A stretch of DNA of 17,196 nucleotides from VBKO01 sp036393835. Its GTDB lineage: Bacteria > Myxococcota > Myxococcia > Myxococcales > 40CM-4-68-19. The stretch is taken from positions 1 through 17,196 of the forward strand of contig DASWGI010000029.1 in NCBI GenBank assembly GCA_036393835.1, given 5' to 3'. A program made the position numbers and the translations under genes. Of this stretch, positions 1 to 7,677 are shown piece after piece. The notes below the pieces were generated by a model that was not told the origin of the DNA, did not search any database, and saw only the letters and a program-made list of their open reading frames with translations. How positions within the stretch are numbered: the stretch's first letter is position 1; each line of letters starts with the position of its first letter.

Positions 1-118
1 CAGACGTGTCGTTGGTGCTCAAAGCACTTCCGCACCGACCGTTGCCCGGTCGACTGCCGTGCGGCGCAGGCTCAGGAAGGGGCAAGGCGTGGCCGCCCGG
101 CCCCTCGGAGTGGCGCGA

Positions 119-672
119 TCAGATCGAGAAGCCGAGGCTCATGTACATCCAGGGCAAGACGCCGATCTGGTCCGGGTTGCGCCCGGTCTCGCTGAGCGAG
201 AGGCCCTTGCCGACCAGCGCCTCGAGGCCGATGCGGAACTGGAACCCGCCGGTGGGCGGCTGGCGGCGGTAGCCGAGGATGGCCGTCCCGAGCACCAGGG
301 TCCCGATCCGGAGGTCGCCAGCCCCACGCTGCTCGACGCGCCGCTCAGGCCCACGATCGTGGCCCCGCCGCCCAGTTCCAGCGAGTGGTTGCCCGAGCTG
401 AGGCCCAGGTAGTTCGCCAGCACCGGGACCGTCCACATCGTGGCGGACCCGCTACTGCTGCCCGCGGTGGCCGAGACCGACAGATAGCTGAAGCCGACGC
501 GCAGGCCGAAGTCGTTCTCGAAGATGCGCTCGTAGTTCAGCGAGTAGGCGAGGCCGGGGCCGCCGCCCTCGAGGAAGACCGAGTTGCTCGCGCTCCGGTC
601 CTGCTCGGCCAGGGCCGGTGTGGCGCAGACCGCGAGGAACAGCGCGATCGCTGCAGTGCGAATGCGGTTCAT
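119..672 (-). pseudogene. Small outer-membrane beta-barrel protein, frameshifted
   Basis: The ATG at 672 follows a strong GGAGGGGG ribosome site. It opens a protein with a clear signal peptide (residues 1-22, cleavage after ALA, then EQD), followed by alternating glycine/aromatic strands typical of small outer-membrane barrels. Near 316-330 the good sequence leaves this frame: it becomes Ser/Arg/Ala-rich, while the next frame carries barrel-like strands (GDLRIGTLVLGTAILGY, then a GGFQFRIGLEALVG strand) and ends at a TGA at 119 after MYMSLGFSI. The span is 554 bases. One extra base, for example in the G run read on the minus strand at 322-325, makes 555 bases and a seamless 184-residue protein with SVGAGDLRIG across the join. 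This is either a real inactivating deletion or a homopolymer sequencing error. The gene lies 105 bases downstream of the response regulator on the same strand. No specific function can be assigned. Confidence 0.72.
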
Positions 673-777
673 GGATTCCCCCTCCGTTCGAATGGTTGCG
701 CCCCACCGTACGAAGGGAACCAGCTGAGGAATCAAGCGCAGCGCGTGCGACCCGCGCCCCGCGCGGCGCACCCGGGC

Positions 778-1185
778 CTACGCCGCGGTCCGGCTGGGAA
801 GGATCGCCTCGATCGCCTCGACCAGCTGATCGGTCGTGCAGGGCTTCACCAGGTAGAGATCGCAGCCCGCCTCCGCGGCGCGCGCGCGGTAGTCCTCCCC
901 GGCGTGTCCGGACAAGGCGATGATGGCGACGCGCTCGCCGCCGTTGCGGGCGCGCAGCTCGCGCGCCACCTCCAGGCCGGAGCTGCCCGCGAGGAACAGA
1001 TCGACGACGACCACGTCGGGCGACTGCTCCGTAGCCACCGCGATCGCTTCCGCGGCGTCGCCGGCCTCGCAGGTATCCACGCCGTAGCTGGCCAGCCCGG
1101 TGGTGAACATCCGGCGCGCGATGGGGTAGTCGTCGACGATCAGGACGCGCAGGCGGCGATTCTCGCGCGGCTTCAGCATTGCCAT
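778..1185 (-). CDS. Single-domain response regulator (stand-alone receiver)
   Basis: This 135-residue protein consists almost entirely of a CheY-like receiver domain. The acidic pair is D18-D19 (LIVDDYP), the phospho-acceptor is D62 (VVVVDLFLAG), the switch Ser is S92 (ALSGHAG) and the conserved Lys is K114 (LVKPC). All phosphotransfer residues are present, so it should accept phosphate from a histidine kinase. It has no DNA-binding or enzymatic output domain and must act by protein contact or within a phosphorelay. No kinase is in the window, so the partner is unknown. I chose the ATG at 1185; the ATG at 1179 (MLKPREN) is an alternative, and neither has a strong ribosome site. It is transcribed divergently from the epimerase, across 112 bases, and the barrel gene lies downstream on the same strand. 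Confidence 0.9.
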   Translation of the reverse strand: MAMLKPRENRRLRVLIVDDYPIARRMFTTGLASYGVDTCEAGDAAEAIAVATEQSPDVVVVDLFLAGSSGLEVARELRARNGGERVAIIALSGHAGEDYRARAAEAGCDLYLVKPCTTDQLVEAIEAILPSRTAA

Positions 1186-1204
1186 CACACTGCGATGCTC
1201 CGGC

Positions 1205-1228
1205 GGGTCGGAGACAAGGCTCCGTCCC
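1205..1228. repeat. Short inverted repeat upstream of the response regulator
   Basis: GGGTCGGAG and CTCCGTCCC flank the 6-base loop ACAAGG, giving eight pairs with one T-T mismatch. It lies 20 bases upstream of the response-regulator start, in the divergent region with the epimerase. It could be an operator or a leader hairpin of the minus-strand transcript. With no T-run on either side it is unlikely to be a terminator. Confidence 0.4.
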
Positions 1229-1297
1229 TGATCTCGGGTGCGCGCCGCGCCACCTTTCCGCACCTGCGCCGCCGCGCTGTGGGGTAGATTCCCCCAG

Positions 1298-2212
1298 ATG
1301 CGCGTGGTGGTCACGGGAGGGGCGGGGTTCATCGGGGCGCACAGCTGCCGGGCGCTGCTCGAAGCGGGCCATGCCGTCACGGCGCTGGACGATCTCAGCC
1401 ACGGCAAGCGCGAGGCGGTGCCCCCGGGAGCCGACCTCCTGGTGATGGACGTGCGATCGCCGCAGCTCGCGGCGGAGCTCCCGCGGCTGCGACCCGACGC
1501 GGTGCTGCACCTGGCCGCCCAGATGGACGTGCGCCGCTCGGTCGCCGACCCCCTGCACGACGCCTCCGTGAACGTGCTCGGCACCGTGAACGCGCTGGCC
1601 GCTGCGCGGCGGGCCGGCGCCCGCCGGTTCGTCTTCGCTTCCTCGGGCGGCGCCGTGTACGGCGAGCAGGACGCGTTCCCCGCTTCCGAGCAGCACGCCC
1701 GCCGGCCCGCGAGCCCCTACGGCGTCTCGAAGCTGTGCGGCGAGGAGTACGCCGAGCTGGCGCGGCGGGACGGGCTGCCGACGATGTCCCTGCGCTACGC
1801 GAACGTGTACGGGCCCGGCCAGGATCCACTGGGGGAAGCCGGCGTGGTGGCGATCTTCCTGCACAAGATGCTGCAGGGGGGCGATCCGGTCATCAACGGC
1901 GACGGCGGGCAGACGCGCGACTTCGTCTACGTGGAGGACGTGGCGCGCGCGAACCTGCTCGCGCTGACCTCGGAAGCGCAAGGCGCGCTCAACGTCGGAA
2001 CGGGAGTGGAGACGTCGGTCAACGAGCTGGCGCGCATCCTCGCGGGCGCCGCTGGCTACCGCAAACCCATCGCGCACGGGCCCGCCGCGCCAGGCGAGCA
2101 GCGGCGCAGCTCGGTCGATCCGCGCGCCGCGCGCGCGCAGCTGGGCTGGGAGCCGCGCGTGGCCCTCGACGAGGGGCTGCGCCGGACGGCCGCCTGGTTC
2201 CGCTCCCGCTGA
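1298..2212 (+). CDS. NAD-dependent epimerase/dehydratase (UDP-glucose 4-epimerase-like extended SDR)
   Basis: This 304-residue extended short-chain dehydrogenase has the N-terminal NAD-binding motif TGGAGFIG (residues 6-13), the active-site serine region FASSGGAVYG and the catalytic YxxxK as Y141-GVS-K145. The substrate-side motif NVYGPGQDP and the late YRKPI/LGW segments are typical of nucleotide-sugar 4-epimerases (GalE family). It probably interconverts UDP-sugars for surface polysaccharide, but the exact sugar cannot be read from sequence. I chose the ATG at 1298 because the Rossmann strand MRVVVTGG begins there. The frame stays open to 1238, but that extension reads as non-coding. Just before the start a GGGG-TAGATT-CCCC element could contain a -10 box so close that the transcript would be nearly leaderless (inference). 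No glycosyltransferase or sugar cluster surrounds it. Confidence 0.88.
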   Translation: MRVVVTGGAGFIGAHSCRALLEAGHAVTALDDLSHGKREAVPPGADLLVMDVRSPQLAAELPRLRPDAVLHLAAQMDVRRSVADPLHDASVNVLGTVNALAAARRAGARRFVFASSGGAVYGEQDAFPASEQHARRPASPYGVSKLCGEEYAELARRDGLPTMSLRYANVYGPGQDPLGEAGVVAIFLHKMLQGGDPVINGDGGQTRDFVYVEDVARANLLALTSEAQGALNVGTGVETSVNELARILAGAAGYRKPIAHGPAAPGEQRRSSVDPRAARAQLGWEPRVALDEGLRRTAAWFRSR

Positions 2213-2261
2213 GGCCCGTGCCGCGCCGCCCGGGTCTAGCTTGCGTGGGAGATGGAATCGA

Positions 2262-2283
2262 GATATGCGAATGCGTTGATATG
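2262..2283. promoter_or_regulatory. Candidate SahR operator overlapping the sahR start
   Basis: A perfect direct repeat GATATG (2262-2267 and 2278-2283) is separated by 10 bases. The same stretch reads as an imperfect inverted repeat with ATAT ends, and ATGCG is repeated within it. It is locally A/T-rich in an otherwise G/C-dominated window. It covers the sahR start codon, about 20 bases downstream of a weak -10-like TAGCTT (2237-2242). ArsR-family repressors commonly bind such elements in their own promoters. The assignment rests on position and symmetry; I could not compare it with a published SahR matrix. Confidence 0.35.
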
Positions 2284-3174
2284 GAGGCCCTGTCCCAGGC
2301 CTATCGCGCGCTAGGCGACGCGACCCGGCTCCGCATCCTGCGGCTCATCGCGCAGACGCCCTTGAACGTCAGCGAGCTGGTCTCGCTGGTGGGCATCGCC
2401 CAGCCCAGCGTCTCGCACCACCTCGGCAAGCTCAAGGCGATGAAGCTCCTCGTCGAGGAGCGGCAGAACGGGTTCACGTACTACGCGCTCGACCTGGACA
2501 AGGACGACGCCCGCTGGCCGCTGGTCAAGGTGGCGATCGAGGACAGGACCGACGGCGACGGCGACCTCTCGCGCCTGACGGAGCTGCTCCGGCGGCGGGA
2601 GGACCGCCAGGCGTTGAACGAGCGGCTGCTCGAGCCGGGGCAGTCCTTCCAGCTCTGGTCGCGCGCCCTGGGGCGGCTCTTGCCCCGCCTCGACGTGGCA
2701 GACCTGGGCTGCGGCACGGGCGCGCTGAGCGTCGAGATGGCGCGCTGGGCCCGCTCGGTGCTCGCCATCGACAAGAGCCGCGACGCGCTGGAGGCGGCGC
2801 GGGCGCGCGCCGGGCGCGAAGGCGCCCGCAACGTCGAGTTCGTCTCCGGCGACCTGCACAAGCTCGACCTGCGCCGCCGCTTCGATCTGGTGGTCGCCTC
2901 GCAAAGCCTGCATTTCGTCGACGATCCGCCGCGGGTCCTGTCGCAAGCGCGCAAGCTGCTCAAGAAGGGCGGCCGCCTGCTGGTGCTGGAGCTCTTGCCC
3001 CACGGCGAGGAGTGGGTGCGCGACCGGCTCGGCCACCGCTGGCTCGGGTTCGAGCCGGCGCAGCTGGCCGCCGCACTGGAGGCGGAGGGGTTCGGCAGCA
3101 TCAACACCGAGATGCTGCCCGGAGGCGCGGCGGCGTTCCGGCCGTTCCTGCTCTGCGCCGAGGTGCCGGAATGA
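2281..3174 (+). CDS. sahR: SahR-like ArsR-family regulator with SAM-methyltransferase-type sensor domain
   Basis: This 297-residue protein joins an ArsR-type winged helix (residues 1-75: ALGDATRLRIL, then QPSVSHHLGKLK as recognition helix, then the wing) to a class I methyltransferase fold. Motif I is VADLGCGTGAL at about 139-149, followed by LAIDKS and the LLKKGGRLLVLEL strand. SahR regulators have this architecture. Family knowledge is that they repress methionine-cycle genes (metH/metE, metF, metK, ahcY) and release DNA when S-adenosylhomocysteine binds the methyltransferase-like domain. The stop overlaps the metH start by ATGA, so regulator and target are translationally coupled and probably autoregulated. 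I chose the ATG at 2281 because the ArsR helix begins there; an in-frame GTG at 2245 would add 12 residues, and neither has a good ribosome site. It could instead be an active methyltransferase with a DNA-binding domain, but the metH link favours SahR. Confidence 0.85.
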   Translation: MEALSQAYRALGDATRLRILRLIAQTPLNVSELVSLVGIAQPSVSHHLGKLKAMKLLVEERQNGFTYYALDLDKDDARWPLVKVAIEDRTDGDGDLSRLTELLRRREDRQALNERLLEPGQSFQLWSRALGRLLPRLDVADLGCGTGALSVEMARWARSVLAIDKSRDALEAARARAGREGARNVEFVSGDLHKLDLRRRFDLVVASQSLHFVDDPPRVLSQARKLLKKGGRLLVLELLPHGEEWVRDRLGHRWLGFEPAQLAAALEAEGFGSINTEMLPGGAAAFRPFLLCAEVPE

Positions 3175-6100
3175 CGCGCGCCGGGCGGGTGGCGAGGCTC
3201 CGGGCGGAGCTCGACCGGCGCGTGCTGGTCCTCGACGGCGCGATGGGCACCGCTCTTCAAGATTTGCGTCTGTCGGCGCAGGACTTCGGCGGGCCGGAGC
3301 TGGAGGGGTGCAACGAGTCCTTGAACCTCACCCGGCCGGACGTGGTCCGCGGCGTCCACCGCGGATACCTCGAGGCCGGCGCGGACGTCCTGGAGACGAA
3401 TACGTTCGGCGGGACGCCGCTGGTGCTCGCCGAGTACGGGCTCCAGGAGAAGGCGGTGGAGATCAACCGCGCCGCCGCGGCCCTGGCCCGCGCGGAGGCC
3501 GACGCCTTCTCGACGGACGAGCGGCCGCGCTTCGTCGCCGGGTCGATGGGGCCCACCACCAAGGCGATCTCGGTGACGGGCGGGGTGACCTTCGAGCAGC
3601 TGATCGAGCACTACCAGGCGCAGGCGCGCGGGCTGCACGAAGGCGGCGTCGACTACTTCCTCCTCGAGACGTCGCAGGACACGCGCAACGTCAAGGCGGG
3701 CCTGATCGGGATCGATCGCTTCCAGGAATCGCTTCCGCCCGAGGAGCGGCTTCCGGTGGCCGTGAGCGGCACCATCGAAGCGATGGGCACCATGCTGGCC
3801 GGCCAGTCCGTCGACGCCCTCGCCATCTCCCTGGAGCACAGGGACCTCCTCTACCTGGGGCTGAACTGCGCCACCGGGCCGGAGTTCATGACCGACCACG
3901 TCCGCACCCTCGCCCAGCTCGCCCGGACGCGCGTCGCCTGCGTGCCCAACGCAGGCCTGCCCGACGAGAACGGCCGGTACCTGGAGACGCCGGAGATGCT
4001 GGCGAGGACGCTCTCGCGCTTCGGCGAGAACGGGTGGCTGAACCTGATGGGCGGATGCTGCGGCACCCATCGCGGGCACATCGCCAGGCTGGCGGAAGTC
4101 GCGCCGCGCCTTGCGCCGCGGGTCATCCCCACCCGGCGCCGCAGCGCCCTGTCCGGCGTGGATCCGCTGGAGATCGGCGACGACGTGCGGCCGGTCATCG
4201 TCGGCGAGCGCACCAACGTCCTGGGCTCGAAGAAGTTCCGCGACCTGATCGCTCTGGAGAAGTGGGACGACGCCGCGGAGATCGCGCGTGCGCAGGTGAA
4301 GCGGGGCGCGCACCTGGTGGACGTCTCGACCCAGCAGACCGACCGGGAGGAGCTGGCCGATCTGCGCCGCTTCCTCGAGGTGCTGATCAAGAAAGTCCGC
4401 GTGCCGCTGATGATCGACTCGACCAACGAGAAGGCCGTCGAGGTGGGCCTGACCTACTCGCAGGGAAAGGCGATCATCAACTCCGTCAACCTCGAGGACG
4501 GGGAGAAGCGCTTCGAAAAGATCGTGCCGCTCGCGCGAAAGTATGGCGCGGCGCTGGTGGTCGGCTGCATCGACGAGCGCGGGCAGGCGATCAAGGCCGG
4601 GGACAAGCTGGAGGTGGCGCGCCGGAGCCACGAGCTGCTCACGCGCAAGTACGGCCTCGCCGAGGAGGACCTGTACTTCGATCCGCTGGTGTTCCCCTGC
4701 GCCTCCGGCGACGCGGCGTACACCGGGAGCGCGGTGGAGACCATCGAGGCGGTCCGGGCCATCAAGTCCGCCCTGCCGGCCTGCAAGACGGTGCTCGGCA
4801 TCTCCAACGTGTCGTTCGGCCTGCCCGCCGCCGGCCGCGAGGTGGTGAACTCGGTCTTCCTGTACCAGTGCGTGCAGGCCGGCCTCGACCTGGCGCTGGT
4901 GAACGCGGAGAAGCTGGAACGGTACCCGTCCATCCCCGAGCACGAGCGCAAGCTCGCCGAGGGAGTGCTCTTCTGCCGCGAGCAGTCGGGGCTGCAGGAG
5001 GTCGTGGCGGCCTTCGTCGCCCACTTCCGCGAGAAGAAGCCCGCGGGTCCCGCACGCAGCGAGCTGCCGCTCGACGAGCGCCTCGCGCGCTACATCGTGG
5101 AGGGATCGCGCGACGGCCTGTTCGACGACCTGGCCGAGAAGCTTCGCCAGGGCGCGAAGCCGCTGGACGTGATCAACGGTCCGCTGATGCGCGGCATGGA
5201 CGAGGTGGGCCGGCTCTTCAACGCCAACCAGCTGATCGTCGCCGAGGTCCTGCAGAGCGCCGAGTCGATGAAGGCGGCTGTCTCCTTCCTCGAGCCGCAC
5301 ATGGACAAGGTGAGCAGCGCCGCGCGCGGGAAGGTGCTGCTCGCCACGGTGAAGGGCGACGTCCACGACATCGGCAAGAACCTGGTGGACATCATCCTCT
5401 CCAACAATGGCTTCGAGGTGGTGAACCTCGGCATCAAGGTTCCCCCGGAGAAGCTCATCGAGGCGGTGCGCGAGCACCGGCCCGACGTGGTGGGTCTCTC
5501 GGGCCTCCTGGTCAAGTCGGCGCAGCAGATGGTCGCGACCGCCACCGATCTCAAGGCCGCGGGCGTGGACCTGCCCCTGCTGGTCGGAGGCGCGGCCCTG
5601 TCCCGGAACTTCGTCGACCGGCAGATCGCGCCCGCGTATGGCGGCACCGTCGCCTACGCGCAGGACGCGATGAGCGGGCTGGACCTCGCCAAGCGGGTGA
5701 CGGAGACGGACAAGCACGAGCACCTCCGCCGCGAGCTGCAAGATCGGCGCACCCAGCTCGCCGCGGTCGACTCGGCGCGGCCGGCGCCGGTGCGCGCGGG
5801 CACCGTCCGGCGCTTGCGCAAGGTGACGCAGGTGGCCGATCCGCCGCGCCCGCCCGATCTCGAGCGGCACGCGCTCGCCAACACGCCGCTCGACCACATC
5901 TGGAGGTTCATCAACCCGGTGATGATCTACGGCCGCCACATGGGGCTGAAGAGCAGCGTGGTGAAGGAGGTGGAGGCGGGGAACCGCGCCGAGTTGGAGA
6001 AGAGCGAGGCGGGGCGCAAGGCGCTGCAGCTCAAGGCGGCGCTCGACGATCTGAAGGCCGAATGCCGCGGCGGCGCGATGCAGGCGCGCGCCGTCTACCA

Positions 6101-6659
6101 GTTCTTCCGCGCGCGCGGAGAGGGCGACGACCTGGCCCTGCTCGACCCGCGCGGCGCGGAGGTGGCCCGCTTCACCTTCCCCCGGCAGGAGGGCGCGGAC
6201 GGTCTCTGCCTCTCCGACTACGTGGGCGCGGACGACGCGGTGGCGCTATTCCTGACCACCGCCGGCGCCGGCATCCGGGGGCGCGCCGAGGCGTACAAGA
6301 AGAACGGCGACTTCCTCAAGAGCCACCTCCTCCAGGCGCTCGCGCTGGAGACGGCGGAGGGCTATGCGGAGCTCCTGCACGCGAAGCTGCGCAGCCAGTG
6401 GGGTTTCCCGGATCCGCTCGAGACGACGATGATCGATCGCTTCAAGGCGAACTACCGGGGCAAGCGGTTCTCGTTCGGCTATCCCGCGTGTCCGCGCCTC
6501 GAGGACCAGCAGATCCTCTTCCGCGTGCTGCGCCCCGAGGACATCGGGGTCGAGCTGACCGACGGCTGCATGATGGATCCGGAGGCGAGCGTCTCCGCGG
6601 TCGTCTTCCACCACCCGGACGCGACCTACTTCAGCGTCGCGGGCGGGGCGGGTTGCTGA
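3171..6659 (+). CDS. metH: Cobalamin-dependent methionine synthase MetH
   Basis: This 1162-residue cytosolic enzyme transfers a methyl group from 5-methyltetrahydrofolate, via cobalamin, to homocysteine. All four modules are present. The homocysteine domain (about 1-330) has zinc ligands C233 (LGLNCATGP) and C296-C297 (GGCCGTHRGH). The pterin domain (about 340-600) includes VGERTNVLGSKKF and the MIDST segment. The cobalamin cap and binding domain (about 620-870) has DVHDIG with lower ligand H732. The C-terminal reactivation domain that binds SAM (about 890-1162) has RFSFGYPACP with R1099. It is slightly shorter than the E. coli enzyme (1227) but lacks no module, so it should be self-reactivating with a flavodoxin-type reductant. 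The ATG at 3171 overlaps the sahR stop, and the next gene begins 4 bases after the stop. Long reading frames on the opposite strand are codon-bias shadows. Confidence 0.97.
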   Translation: MTRAGRVARLRAELDRRVLVLDGAMGTALQDLRLSAQDFGGPELEGCNESLNLTRPDVVRGVHRGYLEAGADVLETNTFGGTPLVLAEYGLQEKAVEINRAAAALARAEADAFSTDERPRFVAGSMGPTTKAISVTGGVTFEQLIEHYQAQARGLHEGGVDYFLLETSQDTRNVKAGLIGIDRFQESLPPEERLPVAVSGTIEAMGTMLAGQSVDALAISLEHRDLLYLGLNCATGPEFMTDHVRTLAQLARTRVACVPNAGLPDENGRYLETPEMLARTLSRFGENGWLNLMGGCCGTHRGHIARLAEVAPRLAPRVIPTRRRSALSGVDPLEIGDDVRPVIVGERTNVLGSKKFRDLIALEKWDDAAEIARAQVKRGAHLVDVSTQQTDREELADLRRFLEVLIKKVRVPLMIDSTNEKAVEVGLTYSQGKAIINSVNLEDGEKRFEKIVPLARKYGAALVVGCIDERGQAIKAGDKLEVARRSHELLTRKYGLAEEDLYFDPLVFPCASGDAAYTGSAVETIEAVRAIKSALPACKTVLGISNVSFGLPAAGREVVNSVFLYQCVQAGLDLALVNAEKLERYPSIPEHERKLAEGVLFCREQSGLQEVVAAFVAHFREKKPAGPARSELPLDERLARYIVEGSRDGLFDDLAEKLRQGAKPLDVINGPLMRGMDEVGRLFNANQLIVAEVLQSAESMKAAVSFLEPHMDKVSSAARGKVLLATVKGDVHDIGKNLVDIILSNNGFEVVNLGIKVPPEKLIEAVREHRPDVVGLSGLLVKSAQQMVATATDLKAAGVDLPLLVGGAALSRNFVDRQIAPAYGGTVAYAQDAMSGLDLAKRVTETDKHEHLRRELQDRRTQLAAVDSARPAPVRAGTVRRLRKVTQVADPPRPPDLERHALANTPLDHIWRFINPVMIYGRHMGLKSSVVKEVEAGNRAELEKSEAGRKALQLKAALDDLKAECRGGAMQARAVYQFFRARGEGDDLALLDPRGAEVARFTFPRQEGADGLCLSDYVGADDAVALFLTTAGAGIRGRAEAYKKNGDFLKSHLLQALALETAEGYAELLHAKLRSQWGFPDPLETTMIDRFKANYRGKRFSFGYPACPRLEDQQILFRVLRPEDIGVELTDGCMMDPEASVSAVVFHHPDATYFSVAGGAGC

Positions 6660-6663
6660 TCCG

Positions 6664-7677
6664 GTGCTCCCGGCGCTCGCCACCAGCGGCATCGGCAGCC
6701 TGCCGCACACGCAGCTGGAGCTGGCGCTGCAGCAGGCGCTGCTCCTCGACATCCCGGCCGCGCCGCAGCTGCCGCGCCGCGACGCCGCCGAGTACATGGT
6801 GCCGCAGGCCCTCGAGGGGCTGCACGGGCTGCGCGCGGACGCCGAGGGCAACGCCGACCTCGATCTGGGCGACTGGCGCCGCGGCGCGGCCACGCTCGAT
6901 GCGCGCCTCGATCGCGCTCTCGAGCACGACGACGGCGTGCAGCGCTTCCTGCCCTCCGCCGGCGCCTGGCAGGCGTTGCGGCCGTTCCTGTGGGAGGTGG
7001 AGCAGCGGAGGCCGCCCTTCGCCAAGGTGCAGATCGCCGGGCCGTTCACCTTGCGGTGGGCGCTGCGCACCACCCAGGGAGAGCCTCTCGCCGCGGCCCC
7101 CGAGGGGAAAGCGATCGAGCGGCAGATCTTCCGCCTGGTGCTGGCGCGCGCGCTGGCCCTGGCGCGGCGGCTGCGCGAGACCGGTGCCCGGCCGGTGGTG
7201 TTCCTCGACGAGCCCGGCCTCTACGCCTTCGACCGGCGCGACCCGCAGCACCTGGTCAGTCTTCAAGAATTGCGCGTGGTGGTGCTGGCGCTCCGGCGCG
7301 AGGGCGCCGTCGTCGGCGTCCACTGCTGCGGCAACACCGAGTGGGCGCCGCTCCTCGGCCTGGGATGGGACGTGGTGTCGATCGACGCGCGGCTCTCCCT
7401 GGAGGCCGTGCTGGCCACCGGCGGGGCGTTCGAGAGGTTCCAGGCGGCCGGCGGCATACTCTCGCTCGGGGTGGTGCCGACGGACCTCAGCGCGCCGGAC
7501 GACCTGGACCCCGTCCTGCGGCACGCGCGGGAACGGCTCCCCCGCGAGGCGCTGGCGCGCTGCCTGCTCACGCCGGCCTGCGGCCTGGCGATGCGCAGCG
7601 TGCCGGACGCGGAGCGGATCTTCGCCGAGCTGCGCCGCGCGCAGCAGGAGCTGCGCGGCACTTCCGGGCAGCCATGA
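6664..7677 (+). CDS. MetE-like (cobalamin-independent methionine synthase C-terminal-domain) protein
   Basis: This 337-residue protein starts with GTG, 4 bases after metH. It matches only the catalytic C-terminal barrel of MetE; the N-terminal half of full-length MetE (about 750 residues) is absent. Visible motifs are GIGSLPHT near the N terminus, KVQIAGPFTL, FLDEPGL (D182-E183), VGVHCCGNTEW with zinc ligands H220 and C222, and LTPACGLAMR with the third ligand C306. A zinc-activated thiol methyl transfer, as in methionine synthesis, is therefore expected. Proteins of this 'core MetE' size are known, and one has been shown to use methylcobalamin rather than methyl-folate. Next to a complete MetH its role is open: it could make methionine from another methyl donor or act on another thiol. 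Its stop overlaps the next start (ATGA), so it belongs to the sahR-metH operon. Confidence 0.85.
   Translation: MLPALATSGIGSLPHTQLELALQQALLLDIPAAPQLPRRDAAEYMVPQALEGLHGLRADAEGNADLDLGDWRRGAATLDARLDRALEHDDGVQRFLPSAGAWQALRPFLWEVEQRRPPFAKVQIAGPFTLRWALRTTQGEPLAAAPEGKAIERQIFRLVLARALALARRLRETGARPVVFLDEPGLYAFDRRDPQHLVSLQELRVVVLALRREGAVVGVHCCGNTEWAPLLGLGWDVVSIDARLSLEAVLATGGAFERFQAAGGILSLGVVPTDLSAPDDLDPVLRHARERLPREALARCLLTPACGLAMRSVPDAERIFAELRRAQQELRGTSGQP

Noticed and set aside
1..118. Short inverted repeats (for example CGACCG at 36-41 with CGGTCG at 47-52, and GTGCT/AGCAC at 15-27) and an 88-codon plus-strand frame at 6-272
   Set aside because: The stems are short with no T-run, so a terminator for the barrel gene is possible but not supportable. 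The frame has coding-like openness only because of G+C content, and it overlaps the barrel gene.
452..2077. A 541-codon minus-strand frame opposite the epimerase, response regulator and barrel gene
   Set aside because: It overlaps three better-supported genes in other frames and its composition is that of a shadow frame.
2213..2280. A SAH, SAM or cobalamin riboswitch before the methionine operon
   Set aside because: Only 68 bases separate the epimerase stop from sahR, too short for a cobalamin riboswitch, and no SAM or SAH aptamer pairing was recognisable. The protein regulator SahR explains control.
2481..5939. A 1152-codon open frame on the minus strand opposite sahR and metH, and a 1896-codon plus-strand frame 3308-8998
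   Set aside because: Both are Arg/Ala/Gly/His-rich shadows of strongly G+C-biased codons in metH and its neighbours. They lack domain motifs and ribosome sites, while the opposing frames encode complete known enzymes.
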